Origin: Burkholderiales bacterium
GTDB lineage: Bacteria; Pseudomonadota; Gammaproteobacteria; Burkholderiales; Usitatibacteraceae
Direction: 5' to 3'
DNA: 64,000 bases
NCBI GenBank assembly: GCA_019634955.1
Contig: JAHCAK010000016.1
Location: 1-64,000, forward strand
Of the stretch, positions 15,232-26,078 are shown one piece after another (positions within the stretch are counted from its first letter, which is position 1; each line of letters opens with the position of its first letter). The notes under the pieces are model-generated. The model was not told the origin of the DNA and did no database searches. It saw only the letters and a program-made list of their open reading frames with translations. A program made the translations under genes and the position numbers.

Positions 15232-16569
15232 CTTGATGAGGAGGGTGACGAGGAGGGCGATGGCCGCGATCGAGAGGACGACGATCGCGATGAGCGCCGG
15301 GGCGTTGGAGCCGGTGCTCTCGGGGAAGTCGGGGGCGGCCTGGCGCGCCTCGGGCGGCGGGGCGGCGAAGCGGGGGATGGGCTTGAAGCGGGGCTGCTCG
15401 GGCTCGGGCGGCGCGGGGTCCTGCGCGGCCGGCGGCGGCACGGCGGGGGCGAGCGGGCTGCCCGGCTCGATCCGGCCGCGGTAGGCGCGCATCTTCTGCG
15501 TCGCCGTGATGTACTCCTCGAACTCCTCGGTCTGGTTCGTCATCGAGGCGAGCCGGAGCGTCGCGTCGAAGGAGTCGAACCCCTTGGCGATCCCCAGCGG
15601 CTTGGTGCTCTCGTCGTCCTTCACCGCGGCCTTGTCGAGCTTGGGCTCGGCGAGCGGGATGGTCGAGACGTCGGGTGCGAGTGCCTCGGGCGCCGGCCGC
15701 GGCGGCGGCGCCGACCGGGCCTTCAGCGCGACCGAAGGCTTGGCGGAGTCGAGTTGCCGCCGCACCTCGCGCAGGTCGTCGGCGAACTCCTTCACCGTCT
15801 GGTAGCGGTCGTCCACGGCCTTGGCCATCGCCTTGGCCACGATGAGATCCAGCATCGCAGGGACGTTGCGGTTGTGCATCGACGGCGGCGGCGGCGCCGT
15901 GTTCACCGTCGCGTACATGATCGCGTTCACGTTGTCGCCGTCGAACGGCGCCTGCCCCGTGAGCGCCTCGTAGAGCACCACGCCCAGGGAGAAGATGTCG
16001 GTGCGCGTGTCGAGCGACTTGCCGATCACCTGCTCCGGCGACATGTAGCGGGGCGAGCCCAGGATCAGCCCCGTCATCGTCTTCACGGCGGAATTCGGCA
16101 GCCGCGCGATGCCGAAGTCGGTGATCTTCGCGATCCCGCCCTTGAGCACCATGATGTTGGAGGGCTTCACGTCGCGGTGCACGATGTCCTGCTGGTGCGC
16201 GAACCACAGCCCGTCGGCCACCTGCGCGATGATGTCCACCACCTGCTCGGTGGGCGGCAGCTGCCCGGTGGCGATGAGGTCCTTGAGCTCCTTGCCCTCG
16301 AGGAACTCCATCGCCATGTAGGCGACCTGGTCGTTCTTGCCGACGTCGTAGATCGTGACGATGTTCGGGTGGTTCAGCCGCCCGGCCGCCTTGATCTCCT
16401 GCTGGAAGCGCGCCTCGTACTCCTCGAGCTCCTGCCGCGAGAGGTTCAGGTTGATCGTCTTGATCGCGACCGTGCGGTCGATGATCGGGTCGACGGCCTT
16501 GTAGACCGTGCCCATCGCGCCCTGGCCGATCTCGGCGACTATCCGGTACCGCCCGAGGCTCGGGATCAT
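15229..16569 (-). CDS. membrane-anchored Hanks-type serine/threonine protein kinase
   Basis: 446 residues. The kinase domain spans about 8-275: Gly loop GQGAMG at 15-20, ATP-binding Lys37 in AIK, catalytic loop HRDVKPSN (131-138, Asp133), DFG at 151-153 and APE-like SPE in YMSPEQ. All key residues are present, so it should be active. A Pro/Ala-rich juxtamembrane region follows, with one transmembrane helix at about 424-444 and almost no extracytoplasmic part, so it lacks a PASTA-type sensor. Its ATG overlaps the stop of the TPR lipoprotein gene; together with the cyclase-domain gene they form a three-gene operon. Confidence 0.93.
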   Translation of the reverse strand: MIPSLGRYRIVAEIGQGAMGTVYKAVDPIIDRTVAIKTINLNLSRQELEEYEARFQQEIKAAGRLNHPNIVTIYDVGKNDQVAYMAMEFLEGKELKDLIATGQLPPTEQVVDIIAQVADGLWFAHQQDIVHRDVKPSNIMVLKGGIAKITDFGIARLPNSAVKTMTGLILGSPRYMSPEQVIGKSLDTRTDIFSLGVVLYEALTGQAPFDGDNVNAIMYATVNTAPPPPSMHNRNVPAMLDLIVAKAMAKAVDDRYQTVKEFADDLREVRRQLDSAKPSVALKARSAPPPRPAPEALAPDVSTIPLAEPKLDKAAVKDDESTKPLGIAKGFDSFDATLRLASMTNQTEEFEEYITATQKMRAYRGRIEPGSPLAPAVPPPAAQDPAPPEPEQPRFKPIPRFAAPPPEARQAAPDFPESTGSNAPALIAIVVLSIAAIALLVTLLIK

Positions 16570-17369
16570 GGCGCCTTCTTCTTGGCCTTCTCGGCGAGCG
16601 CCTTCTTGGCCTGGGCCTTCGCCCCGGCGAAAGTGCGCGTCCACGACGGGTGGCCGGCCTCCGCGGGGGTGAGGTCGAAGTCGGGGTCGATGTCGTAGAT
16701 GCGGATGAACTCCGCGCGGCACGCCGGCCAGCGGTTGAGCAGGCACAGGCTGAAGGCCGCGTGCTTGAGGGCGCGCACCTGGTCCTTCTTCTCCTTGAGC
16801 CCCTCGGCGAAGGCGCCCTCGAGGAGCTTGTGCGCCTCGGCGTACTCGCCCGCGTCGTACTTCACGAGGCCGTCGACCAGCAACTGCTCGGCCTTGGCGA
16901 GCGCCGCCTTGGGCTTGCCCTCGGCCGCCTCGCGCTCGGCGATGAGGGTCGCGCGCACCGTGCGGTACACCGGGCCCCAGATCGGGTGGCCGTCCTCGGC
17001 CGCGGTGAGCACGAACGCGGGGTTGATCTCGAAGGCCTTGCGGAACTCCGCGGCGCACTGCGGCTCGCGGTTGCCCACGCAGTGGATGAAGGCGAGGTAC
17101 TTGCGCGCGCGGCTCTGGTCGACGCGGTCCAGCAGGCCGTGGTCCAGCGAGGCCGAGAAGCTCTTCGCCGCGCCGTCGAAATCGCCGGCGTCGTAGAGCT
17201 TGAGCCCCGTGGCGAGCTGCTCCTGCGCGCGGGCGCGCAGCGAGTCCTCGGTGATCTGCGGCGCCACGACGGGCTTGGGGGCGTCCTTCGGCGGCACCGG
17301 CGCGCACGCGGCGAGCGCCGCGACGAGGGCGGCCGCGCAGGCGTGGCGGAGGGCGGCAAGGCTTCGCAT
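16566..17369 (-). CDS. TPR-like repeat lipoprotein
   Basis: 267 residues. A lipoprotein signal peptide with lipobox LAAC near residue 24 precedes two similar halves (about 45-135 and 160-250). Each half contains a TPR-like LKLYDAGDFDGAAKSF or LVKYDAGEYAEAHKLL helix pair and ends in a shared GHPIWGPVYRT or GHPSWTRTFAG motif, so the protein is an internal duplication. The tail is Lys/Ala-rich. It is likely a periplasmic-side scaffold. It lies between the cyclase and kinase genes with overlapping start and stop codons. It may be related to TPR lipoproteins associated with type VI secretion, but no such genes are in the window. Confidence 0.7.
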   Translation of the reverse strand: MRSLAALRHACAAALVAALAACAPVPPKDAPKPVVAPQITEDSLRARAQEQLATGLKLYDAGDFDGAAKSFSASLDHGLLDRVDQSRARKYLAFIHCVGNREPQCAAEFRKAFEINPAFVLTAAEDGHPIWGPVYRTVRATLIAEREAAEGKPKAALAKAEQLLVDGLVKYDAGEYAEAHKLLEGAFAEGLKEKKDQVRALKHAAFSLCLLNRWPACRAEFIRIYDIDPDFDLTPAEAGHPSWTRTFAGAKAQAKKALAEKAKKKAP

Positions 17370-18646
17370 CACTGGAACCGGTGCCGGATGGTGAGCTCGT
17401 CGCGCGACTTCACCTCGATCGACTCGGTGTGGGCGGCGAAGGTGGTGTTCCGGATCTCGATCTTGTACTTGCCCGGCGCGAGCTTCATCGACTTCATGGG
17501 CGGGCTCACGCCGCCGGACTTGCCGTTCACGAACACCTCGCCCCACGGCTGGATGGCGAAGACGACGGTGGCGGGCGGGACGGCGGGCGCGGCGGGCTTG
17601 GCGGGCTCCGAGGGCTTGCCGGCATCGCCCTTGGCGGGCTCCGCGGGCTTGGCGGGCTCTGCCTTCTGGTGCACGGCGGGGCCCGCGGGCTTGGGCGGCT
17701 CGGCGGGCTTGGCGGGCTCGGCGGCGGGCTTGGCGGGCTCGGCGTGCTTCCCGTCCGCGCCGCTGGCCGGGGCCGCCTTGGGCGCCTCCGCGGTGGGCAC
17801 TGGCGCGGGTGGCGTCGTGGATTGCGGGGTGTCCGGCGCGGTGAGGGCGGCGACCGCGGGCGGCGCCTCGCCCTTCTTCGTCACGACGAGATAGCCCAGC
17901 ACCGCGACCACGCCGGCGAGCACCCCGGCCACCAGGGTGAGCTTCTTCTTGTCCTGCGCGAAGTTGGGGATGGTGAGGGTGACGGTGGCCGAGCCCACGG
18001 GGCCGGTCGCGGAGGCCGTGCGCTTCACGTTGGTGCTCGTGGTCGCGGCCCGGTCCTTCATGCTGTCCTTGGCCTTCTTGAGCGCGCCCTCGTTGTGGCC
18101 CACCACGTAGATCTCGTGCTCGCGCACGTGCTTGTCGGTGCGCGAGCCCTCGTAGGTGAAGAGCTTGGCGTACTCGCTCGCGAGGTTGGACACCACGTCG
18201 TAGTACGAGCGCGACACCACGATCTGGCCGGGGCGCGCGAAGCTCATGATGCGCTGCGCCACGTTGATGCCGTCGCCGATGATGTTGGGGTGCCCGTTGA
18301 TGTCCTTCACCAGCTTCACCGGGCCGAGGTTGATGCCCATGCGCACGGCGTCGTCGCCGCCTTCCTCGATCTGGGTGGCGGTCTGGTTCTCGCGCACCAT
18401 CGCCTCGCGCAGCGACAGCGTGGTGAAGAGCGCGTCCTCGGGGTCGCCGAGGAACGAGAGCGCCGCGCCATCCCCGGTGTCGAGGATGATGCGGTCGTTC
18501 ACCGGGATGTCCTTGATGGCCTCGGAGAGGTTGTTCGTGAGGCTGGTCTTCAGGCGGATCTGCTCGGCCACCGGCTTCTTGGAATAGCCGACGAGGTCGA
18601 TGAACACGACGCTGCAGATGAATGTCCGGTTGGCCTGATCGAGCAT
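17369..18646 (-). CDS. class III nucleotide-cyclase-domain membrane protein with PEGA-like C-terminus
   Basis: 425 residues. The cyclase-like domain (about 8-185) has both metal-binding Asp positions (D17 in FIDLVGYS, D59 in TGDGAALSF) and the Asn/Arg pair (N128, R132 in GDGINVAQRI). The usual substrate-selecting Lys is not evident, so the substrate, or even activity, is open. One transmembrane helix is at about 236-255. A long linker of AEPAKPAEP-type repeats covers about 270-360 and a PEGA-like domain about 362-425. Its stop and the next start share a base (TGATG), heading the operon with the TPR lipoprotein and kinase. Confidence 0.85.
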   Translation of the reverse strand: MLDQANRTFICSVVFIDLVGYSKKPVAEQIRLKTSLTNNLSEAIKDIPVNDRIILDTGDGAALSFLGDPEDALFTTLSLREAMVRENQTATQIEEGGDDAVRMGINLGPVKLVKDINGHPNIIGDGINVAQRIMSFARPGQIVVSRSYYDVVSNLASEYAKLFTYEGSRTDKHVREHEIYVVGHNEGALKKAKDSMKDRAATTSTNVKRTASATGPVGSATVTLTIPNFAQDKKKLTLVAGVLAGVVAVLGYLVVTKKGEAPPAVAALTAPDTPQSTTPPAPVPTAEAPKAAPASGADGKHAEPAKPAAEPAKPAEPPKPAGPAVHQKAEPAKPAEPAKGDAGKPSEPAKPAAPAVPPATVVFAIQPWGEVFVNGKSGGVSPPMKSMKLAPGKYKIEIRNTTFAAHTESIEVKSRDELTIRHRFQ

Positions 18647-18772
18647 CGAGCGACCTGGTACGGCGGTGCGCCGCCTCCCTCCAGAGTGTTTATTGCTTTA
18701 AAAAAAAGGACTTACCGAGCGAAGTTCGGCAAAGACTTAGTTTAGCCGATTCCCGCCGAGGATGCCTGTGGA
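18647..18772. other. AT-richer intergenic gap before the signalling operon
   Basis: About 125 bases between the SDR stop and the cyclase-domain start, both minus strand. It includes an A8 run (near 18698-18706) and TTAGTTTAGCC, AT-rich for this genome. It probably contains the promoter of the cyclase-lipoprotein-kinase operon, but no confident -35/-10 pair was found. Confidence 0.3.
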
Positions 18773-19537
18773 TTAAGTCACGATATCCAGCGGGAGGCTT
18801 CCGCAGGACCGTCCCTCGGGCCCGAGCAGGCGCAGGTAGGCGTGCGCGACGCTTTCGGCCGATGGCAGGGCCGCGCGGTTCTCGCCCGGGTGGCTCTGGG
18901 CGCGCTGCGGCGTGGCCACGGGGCCGGGCACCACCACGTGGAAGCGGGGCTTGCCGGCCTGCTCGCACTCGTCGGCCCAGATGGCGGCCAGCGTCCCGAG
19001 CCCGGCCTTCGAGACGGCGAACGCGCCCCAGTAGGCGGCGGGGTGGAAGGCGTGCGTCTCGGCCGTGAACACCACCGCGCCGTCGGGGGCGGCTTCCAGC
19101 ATCGGCAGGCAGGCGCGCGTGAGGGCGAAGGGCGCGGCGAGGTTCACGCGCAGGTGCGCGAGGCACTGCTCCAGCGGCTGGTCGCGCAGCGGGATGAGCG
19201 GCGTGAAGTGCACGGCGCAGTGCACGATCGCGTCCAGGCGCTTCATGTCGTGGCGCAGCATCCCCGCGAGCGTCTCGAACTCGCGGTCGCCCGCGCCGGC
19301 GAGGTCCAGCGGGATGGCGACGGGCTCCGCGCCCCCCGCGGCCACGATGGCGTCGTAGGTCCCGGTGAGCGCGTCGGGCTTCCTGCCCAGCAGCGCCACG
19401 GTGGCCCCGTGGGCGGCGCACGCCAACGCGACCGCGCGCCCCAGCCCGCGCCCGGCGCCGGTCACCAGCACCACGCGGTCCTTCAGGAAGCCGGCCGGCG
19501 CCTGCCAGCTCGCGGAAATCGTCGTCTTGTCGTTCAT
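18773..19537 (-). CDS. short-chain dehydrogenase/reductase (YciK-like), catalytic Tyr replaced
   Basis: 254 residues with the NAD(P)-binding motif TGAGRGLG at about residues 26-33 and an NAG-like region. In the active-site segment ([11 protein letters not shown]) the Lys is present but the position four before it is Phe, where SDR enzymes have Tyr, and the Ser position is Thr or Ala (FTAETH). The nearest resemblance is the YciK group. It may be a non-canonical or inactive enzyme. Its ATG overlaps the hpnE stop by four bases, so it is co-translated with squalene biosynthesis genes. Confidence 0.8.
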   Translation of the reverse strand: MNDKTTISASWQAPAGFLKDRVVLVTGAGRGLGRAVALACAAHGATVALLGRKPDALTGTYDAIVAAGGAEPVAIPLDLAGAGDREFETLAGMLRHDMKRLDAIVHCAVHFTPLIPLRDQPLEQCLAHLRVNLAAPFALTRACLPMLEAAPDGAVVFTAETHAFHPAAYWGAFAVSKAGLGTLAAIWADECEQAGKPRFHVVVPGPVATPQRAQSHPGENRAALPSAESVAHAYLRLLGPEGRSCGSLPLDIVT

Positions 19538-20832
19538 GTCGTCTGCCTGTTCGTGAAATGGGCGGCGGCGCGCAGGCCGCTCGCGACGGCCGCCTCCAGG
19601 GTGGCGGGGTAGGGCCCCTCGGTGTAGTCGCCGGCCAGCACCAGCCCGGGCTCGCCCGTTTCCGCCGGCGGGCGGAAGGCGCCCGGCACGCAGGCGAAGG
19701 TGGCGCGCTTCTCGGTGATCACCTTCGTCCATCGCGGCGGGTCGATGGTGCCGCCGAGCCGCTCGACCTCGCGGTGCACGGCGGTGGCGAGCACGTCGTG
19801 GTCCAGCGCGGCCTGCGCGCGCGAGGCCGAGATCACCGCGGCCACCAGCCCGCGCGGGCCGCCGAGGGCCTCGCGGTCGAAGAGCCACTGCGCGTGCCCG
19901 CTTTCCACGCCCGTCATGGGGAAGGGCAGCGTCGCGCGCGCGTCGTATTGCAGGTACACGGTGGTGATGGGCTCGTGCGCGATGGCCGAGAGCCGCGCGG
20001 CCAGCGGCGCGAGCGCGGGGACGCCCCCGAGTAGCGCGGCCGCCTCGTAGGGGGCCGTCGCGCAAACCACGCCGTCGAAGGCGCGCGCGCCCTCGGGCGT
20101 CGCGAGCCGCCAGCCATCGCCCGCGCGGGCGAGCGACTGCACGCGCGCGCCCAGCACGATCTCGGTGCCGCGCTCGCCCAGCCACGCGATGGCCGGGTCG
20201 GGCAGCAGCGTCGAGAGGTCCCACGCCGGAAGGAGGAGGTCGGAATCCTCGCGGCGCCGCAGGAGCGCGTCGCGCAGCACGCGCGCGAAGACGGCGGCGT
20301 CGGCCCGCTCGGCCGGCGTGTTGAGCGCCGCCACGCAGAGCGGCTCCCACAGCAGCCGCCGCAGCCGCTCGGGCTGCCCGAGCCGCGCGAGGAAACCGGC
20401 CACCGTCTCGCCGGGGGTCGCCGCGGCCTCCGCGCGCCGCAGCGCCATCGAGAGCCGCATCGCCGCCAGGCGTTCCCCGGCCGAGAGCCCGCGGGCCAGC
20501 GCGAGCGCCGTGGCCAGGTGCAGCGGCGCGGGCAGCCCCGGCGCGGCGAAATCGAGCGCGCCGGGGTAGTGGATCGCGAGGCGGTGGCGGCGCACGGCGC
20601 TCGCGGGGACGCCGACGGCCTCCATCAGGGCGAGCGTCTCGCGGTAGGCGCCCAGCAGGACGTGCTGGCCGTTGTCGAGCGTGGTGCCGCGGTACTCCAC
20701 GCGCCGCGCCCGCCCGCCGGCCGTGCGGTTGGCGTCGAAGAGCGTGACGGGGGCGCCGGCCTGCACGAGCGCGACCGCCGCGGCAATGCCCGAGTAACCC
20801 GCCCCGATGACGGCGATGCGACCGGTGGCCAA
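19534..20832 (-). CDS. hpnE: hydroxysqualene dehydroxylase
   Basis: 432 residues. The N-terminal FAD-binding motif [10 protein letters not shown] and the GGRARR motif place it in the amine oxidase/phytoene desaturase superfamily, with [11 protein letters not shown] close behind. The C-terminal FAD segment [23 protein letters not shown] is typical. Two squalene/phytoene synthase homologues directly upstream identify it as HpnE, which reduces hydroxysqualene to squalene with a flavin cofactor. It is 4 bases from hpnD. Confidence 0.92.
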   Translation of the reverse strand: MATGRIAVIGAGYSGIAAAVALVQAGAPVTLFDANRTAGGRARRVEYRGTTLDNGQHVLLGAYRETLALMEAVGVPASAVRRHRLAIHYPGALDFAAPGLPAPLHLATALALARGLSAGERLAAMRLSMALRRAEAAATPGETVAGFLARLGQPERLRRLLWEPLCVAALNTPAERADAAVFARVLRDALLRRREDSDLLLPAWDLSTLLPDPAIAWLGERGTEIVLGARVQSLARAGDGWRLATPEGARAFDGVVCATAPYEAAALLGGVPALAPLAARLSAIAHEPITTVYLQYDARATLPFPMTGVESGHAQWLFDREALGGPRGLVAAVISASRAQAALDHDVLATAVHREVERLGGTIDPPRWTKVITEKRATFACVPGAFRPPAETGEPGLVLAGDYTEGPYPATLEAAVASGLRAAAHFTNRQTT

Positions 20833-20836
20833 CGCC

Positions 20837-21670
20837 TCAGCCCCCGATCCAGGTCTTCCACGCGATCCAGAGCTTGCGGATCGGGGTGAGGGAGACGCGG
20901 CCCTCGAGCACCGGGAAGCCGTCGCGGCGGATCTCGGCGAGCAAGGTGCGGTAGATCGCGGCCATGATGAGCCCGGCGCGCTGGTTGCGGCGGTCCTCGG
21001 GGTGCAGCCTCGCGATGGCTCGCGCGTAGGTGGCTTCCGCCCGGTCGGCCTGCCCGGCCATCACGGCGCGGAAGGCCTCGCCGCCGCGGCGCGAGAGGAT
21101 GTCCTCCACCGTGAGGCCGTGGCGCGCGAGCTCGTCGGCCGGGAGGTACACGCGGCCGCGGCGCGCGTCCTCGCCCACGTCGCGGATGATGTTGGTGAGC
21201 TGGAAGGCGAGGCCCAGCTCCTCGGCGTACTCGAGGGTGGCGGCGTGGCGGTAGCCGAAGATGCCGGCCGAGAGCTGGCCCACGACGCCGGCCGCGCGGT
21301 GGCAGTAGAGCCTGAGCTCCTCGAAATCGGCGTAGCGGTGGCGCACGAGGTCCATCTCCATGCCGTCGATGATCTCGTTCATGCGCGCGCCGTCGATGCC
21401 CATGGGCGCCACGAACGGGGCGAGCGCCTTCGTGACCGGGTGCGAGGGGTGGCCGGCCATCAGGTCGGCGACCTCGGTGCGCCACCACGCGAGCTTGGCG
21501 CGCGCGACGTCCAGGTCGCTCGCCTCGTCGGCCACGTCGTCCACCTCGCGGCAGAAGGCGTAGAAGGCCGTGATGGCCCGGCGCTTCTCCGCGGGCAGGA
21601 AGAGGAAGCTGTAGTAGAAGCTCGAGCCGCTGGCGGCCGCCTTCTGCTGGCAGTAGTCGTCGGGAGTCAT
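20837..21670 (-). CDS. hpnD: presqualene diphosphate synthase
   Basis: 277 residues from the ATG at 21668-21670, which overlaps the hpnC stop (ATGA). The two Asp-rich motifs of trans-isoprenyl head-to-head synthases are present: REVDDVADE near residue 47 and [17 protein letters not shown] near residue 158. In the HpnCDE pathway it joins two farnesyl diphosphates to presqualene diphosphate. The assignment between HpnD and HpnC rests on gene order and on similarity to the phytoene synthase-like N-terminus ([18 protein letters not shown]). Confidence 0.9.
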   Translation of the reverse strand: MTPDDYCQQKAAASGSSFYYSFLFLPAEKRRAITAFYAFCREVDDVADEASDLDVARAKLAWWRTEVADLMAGHPSHPVTKALAPFVAPMGIDGARMNEIIDGMEMDLVRHRYADFEELRLYCHRAAGVVGQLSAGIFGYRHAATLEYAEELGLAFQLTNIIRDVGEDARRGRVYLPADELARHGLTVEDILSRRGGEAFRAVMAGQADRAEATYARAIARLHPEDRRNQRAGLIMAAIYRTLLAEIRRDGFPVLEGRVSLTPIRKLWIAWKTWIGG

Positions 21671-22563
21671 GGGGCGGCCATGCCGACGGGCATGGGCCTC
21701 CAGAAGATCGCTTTCCACAGGATGCGCCCCCAGTCCCCGGCCTTCAACACCGGGCGGTGGGCGAAGACGTCGCCCTGCACGGCCTCGATGCGGTCGAGGA
21801 TGCGCAGGCCCCCGGCGCAGATGGCGCGGATCTCGAGGCCCATGCGGCCCGGCAGTCGCGACCCCAGCGGCGTGCCCGCGCGCATCATGGCCCGCGCGCG
21901 CTGGCACTGGAAGCGCATGAGGTCGCCCCAGGCAAAGTCGGCCCGGCCGGCGGCGAGCTGCGCCTCGGTGACGCCGAAGCGCTCGAGGTCCTCCTGCGGC
22001 AGGTAGACGCGGCCCTTGCCCCAGTCCACGGCCACGTCCTGCCAGTGGTTGATGAGCTGCAGGCTGGAGCAGATGGCGTCCGAGTCGCGCAGGTTCGCCG
22101 GGTCGTTCTTGCGGAAAAGTGCGAGCAGCAGCCGCCCCACCGGGTCGGCCGAGCGGCGGCAGTAGTCCATCAGCTCGTCGAAGGTGGCATAGCGCTTCTT
22201 GGTCACGTCCTGGCGGAAGGCGTCCAGCAGGTCGTGGAAGAGGGCGAGCGGCAAGTCGTGGGCGACGATGGCGTCGTGCAGGCGCGAGAAGACGGGGTCG
22301 TCGGGGCGCTCGCGGCGGCCGATGCGGTCGAGGTTGCGCGCATAGCCGTCGAGGAGCGCCAGGCGCTCGGCGTCGGGCCGGTCGCCCTCGTCGGCGAAGT
22401 CGTCGGCGCTGCGGGCGAAGGCGTAGATCGCCTCGATCGGGGTGCGCAGGCGGGCCGGCAGCAACCAGGAGGCGACGGGGAAGTTCTCGTAGTGCTCGAC
22501 CGGCAAGGGGAGGGCGGGAAACGCTTGAATTTTCGGGATTATATCGGTCCGGGGCGGCCCCAT
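21667..22563 (-). CDS. hpnC: hydroxysqualene synthase
   Basis: 298 residues from the ATG at 22561-22563. A TTG at 22504-22506 would give 279 residues starting directly at the family-like VEHYENFPVASWLLPARLR; it is attractive because a TATAAT on the minus strand (22543-22538) lies between the two candidates. Asp-rich motifs are SADDFADE and WQDVAVDWGKGRVYLP. HpnC converts presqualene diphosphate to hydroxysqualene. First gene of hpnC-hpnD-hpnE-SDR. No squalene-hopene cyclase gene is in the window. Confidence 0.9.
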   Translation of the reverse strand: MGPPRTDIIPKIQAFPALPLPVEHYENFPVASWLLPARLRTPIEAIYAFARSADDFADEGDRPDAERLALLDGYARNLDRIGRRERPDDPVFSRLHDAIVAHDLPLALFHDLLDAFRQDVTKKRYATFDELMDYCRRSADPVGRLLLALFRKNDPANLRDSDAICSSLQLINHWQDVAVDWGKGRVYLPQEDLERFGVTEAQLAAGRADFAWGDLMRFQCQRARAMMRAGTPLGSRLPGRMGLEIRAICAGGLRILDRIEAVQGDVFAHRPVLKAGDWGRILWKAIFWRPMPVGMAAP

Positions 22564-22593
22564 GCGCGGTCTCGGGCGCGGCCCGGCTTCGGG

Positions 22594-22599
22594 TATAAT
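22594..22599 (+). promoter_or_regulatory. -10 element of tRNA-Leu
   Basis: Consensus TATAAT, 12 bases before the mature tRNA 5' end. The -35 region is poor. It lies in a divergent region with the hpnC promoter. Confidence 0.55.
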
Positions 22600-22611
22600 T
22601 CGCGTCTCACC

Positions 22612-22696
22612 GCGAAAGTGGCGGAATTGGTAGACGCACCGGATTTAGGTTCCGGCGCCGAAAGGCATGGGGGTTCGAGTCCCTTCTTTCGCACCA
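22612..22696 (+). tRNA. tRNA-Leu (anticodon UAG)
   Basis: 85 bases with acceptor stem GCGAAAG / CTTTCGC, anticodon stem CCGGA / TCCGG around a TTTAGGT loop giving UAG, a long class II variable arm, the T-loop GTTCGAGTCC and an encoded CCA end. It reads CUN leucine codons, chiefly CUA. Confidence 0.96.
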
Positions 22697-22796
22697 ATCT
22701 CGACCGGCCGGCGGCAGCCCCGCCGGCCCGCTCCGCGACCGGCAACGGGTCGCCCCTCGCGACGGTGACCCGGGAAAACCTCACAGGACTATCCAC

Positions 22797-24107
22797 ATGC
22801 AGCAGGCAGTCGAAACGAAACCGAGCCCGCTCGAGCGGCAACTGAAGGTGGCGGTGCCCGTCGCGGCGCTGGAGGCGGACATCGCCGACCGCATCAGGAA
22901 GCTCGCCCGCACGGTGAAGATGCAGGGCTTCCGTCCCGGCAAGGTGCCCATCAAGATGGTGGAGCGCCACTACGGCTTCCAGGTGCGCCAGGAAGCGCTC
23001 TCGGAAAGCGTGCAGCGCCTCTTCGCCGAGGCCGTGCGCACGAACAACTTCCGCGTGGCCGGCATGCCGCGCTTCGAGCCCGTGACCGGCGGCGCCGACA
23101 CGGAGGCCTTCGAGTTCCAGGCGGTCTTCGAGGTCTATCCCGACATCACCATGGGGGAGCTCTCCTCGGCCGAGGTGAAGCGCCCGGTGACGGCGGTGGA
23201 GGAGAAGGACGTCGACGCCACCATCGAGACGCTCCGGAAGCAGCGCGCCAAGTACGAGCCCGTCACGCGCGGGGCCGCCGACGGCGACCTCGTGAACATC
23301 GACTTCGAGGGCAAGGTGGACGGCGCCCCCTTCGACGGCGGCAAGGGCCAGAACTTCACCGTGGTGCTGGGAGAGGGCCGCATGCTCCCCGACTTCGAGG
23401 CGGCCCTGAAGGGGCTGGCCGAAGGCGGCGAGAAGACCTTCCCGATCACCTTCCCCGAGGACTACGTCGATCACCTCAAGGGCAAGACGGCGGAGTTCTC
23501 CGTCAAGGTGAACCAGGTGGCCGAGCCGAAGCTCCCCCCGGTGGACGCGGAGTTCGCGAAGAGCCTCGGCGTGGAGGACGGCGACGTCGCCCGCATGCGC
23601 GCCGAGATCCGCCAGAACGTCGAGCGCGAGGTGAAGAAGCGCGTGCAGTCGCGCGTGAAGGACCAGGTGATGGCCGGCCTCGTCTCGAGCGCCACCTTCG
23701 AGGTGCCGCGCGCCCTCATGGACGCCGAGATCGCCCGCATGCAGGAGCTGGCCGTGGCCGACCTCAAGCAGCGCGGCATGACGACCGAGGGCATCCAGCT
23801 CCCGGCCGACCTCTTCGCCGACCGCGCGAGGAGCCGCGTGACGCTGGGCCTGCTGGTCGCCGACCTCGTGCGGAAGAACGACCTCTCCGCGCGCCCCGAG
23901 CAGGTGCGCAAGGTGATCGAGGAGCACGCCGAGAGCTTCGAGCAGCCCGCCGAGATGGTGCGCTGGTTCTACGGCCAGCCCGAGCGCATGGCCGAAGTCG
24001 AGGCGCTCGTGATGGAGGACAACGTCGTAGAATGGTCGCTCGCGCGGATGAAGGTGGAGGACCAGGTCACCCCCTTCGACGAGCTGATGGGCACGAAGAA
24101 GCCCTGA
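22797..24107 (+). CDS. tig: trigger factor
   Basis: 436 residues. The N-terminal ribosome-binding domain contains the GFRPGKVP signature (residues 42-49), the FKBP-type peptidyl-prolyl isomerase domain is at about 160-245 ([15 protein letters not shown]), and the helical C-terminal arm domain follows. It is the first chaperone met by nascent chains at the ribosome exit. Followed by clpP, clpX and lon, the standard order for this protease cluster. Confidence 0.97.
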   Translation: MQQAVETKPSPLERQLKVAVPVAALEADIADRIRKLARTVKMQGFRPGKVPIKMVERHYGFQVRQEALSESVQRLFAEAVRTNNFRVAGMPRFEPVTGGADTEAFEFQAVFEVYPDITMGELSSAEVKRPVTAVEEKDVDATIETLRKQRAKYEPVTRGAADGDLVNIDFEGKVDGAPFDGGKGQNFTVVLGEGRMLPDFEAALKGLAEGGEKTFPITFPEDYVDHLKGKTAEFSVKVNQVAEPKLPPVDAEFAKSLGVEDGDVARMRAEIRQNVEREVKKRVQSRVKDQVMAGLVSSATFEVPRALMDAEIARMQELAVADLKQRGMTTEGIQLPADLFADRARSRVTLGLLVADLVRKNDLSARPEQVRKVIEEHAESFEQPAEMVRWFYGQPERMAEVEALVMEDNVVEWSLARMKVEDQVTPFDELMGTKKP

Positions 24108-24124
24108 GACACGAGGAGAACCGC

Positions 24125-24751
24125 TTGAGAGACGAATACCAGGGGCCCGTGGGCCTGGGCCTCATCCCGATGGTGATCGAGCAGTCGGGGCGCGGCGAGC
24201 GCGCCTACGACATCTATTCGCGCCTGCTCAAGGAGCGCGTGATCTTCCTCGTCGGGCCCATCAACGACTCGATGGCCAACCTGATCGTGGCGCAGCTCCT
24301 GTTCCTCGAGAGCGAGAACCCCGACAAGGACATCAACCTCTACATCAACTCGCCCGGCGGCAGCGTCTCGGCGGGGCTCGCCATCTACGACACGATGCAG
24401 TTCATCAAGCCGGACGTCTCCACCCTCTGCACCGGGCTCGCCGCGAGCATGGGGGCGTTCCTGCTGGCCGCCGGCGCCAAGGGCAAGCGCTTCATCCTGC
24501 CCAACTCGCGCGTGATGATCCACCAGCCCTCCGGCGGGTTCTCCGGCCAGGCCTCCGACATCGAGATCCACGCGAAGGAGGTCCTGTACCTCAAGCGGCG
24601 CCTGAACGAGATGATGGCGCAGCACACGGGCCAGCCCATCGAGGTGATCGACCGCGACACCGACCGCGACAATTTCATGGGGTCGGAAGAGGCGGTAAAG
24701 TACGGCCTGGTCGACAAGGTCCTCACCAACCGCGCGCAGGCCGCGGGCTGA
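24125..24751 (+). CDS. clpP: ATP-dependent Clp protease proteolytic subunit
   Basis: 208 residues starting at TTG 24125, chosen because GAGGAG is 7 bases upstream and the resulting N-terminus ([19 protein letters not shown]) matches ClpP; the first in-frame ATG would remove about 15 residues including the axial loop. The catalytic triad is S108 (GLAASMGAF), H133 (MIHQPSGG) and D182, with standard spacings. Forms the 14-mer degradation chamber used by ClpX and ClpA. Confidence 0.96.
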   Translation: MRDEYQGPVGLGLIPMVIEQSGRGERAYDIYSRLLKERVIFLVGPINDSMANLIVAQLLFLESENPDKDINLYINSPGGSVSAGLAIYDTMQFIKPDVSTLCTGLAASMGAFLLAAGAKGKRFILPNSRVMIHQPSGGFSGQASDIEIHAKEVLYLKRRLNEMMAQHTGQPIEVIDRDTDRDNFMGSEEAVKYGLVDKVLTNRAQAAG

Positions 24752-24770
24752 CGGGGCGCGGGGAAACGCG

Positions 24771-26036
<1,266 letters not shown>

Positions 26037-26078
26037 CGGGCCCCGCGAATCCCACGCTGAACGGCGGCCTGCGCGGGG

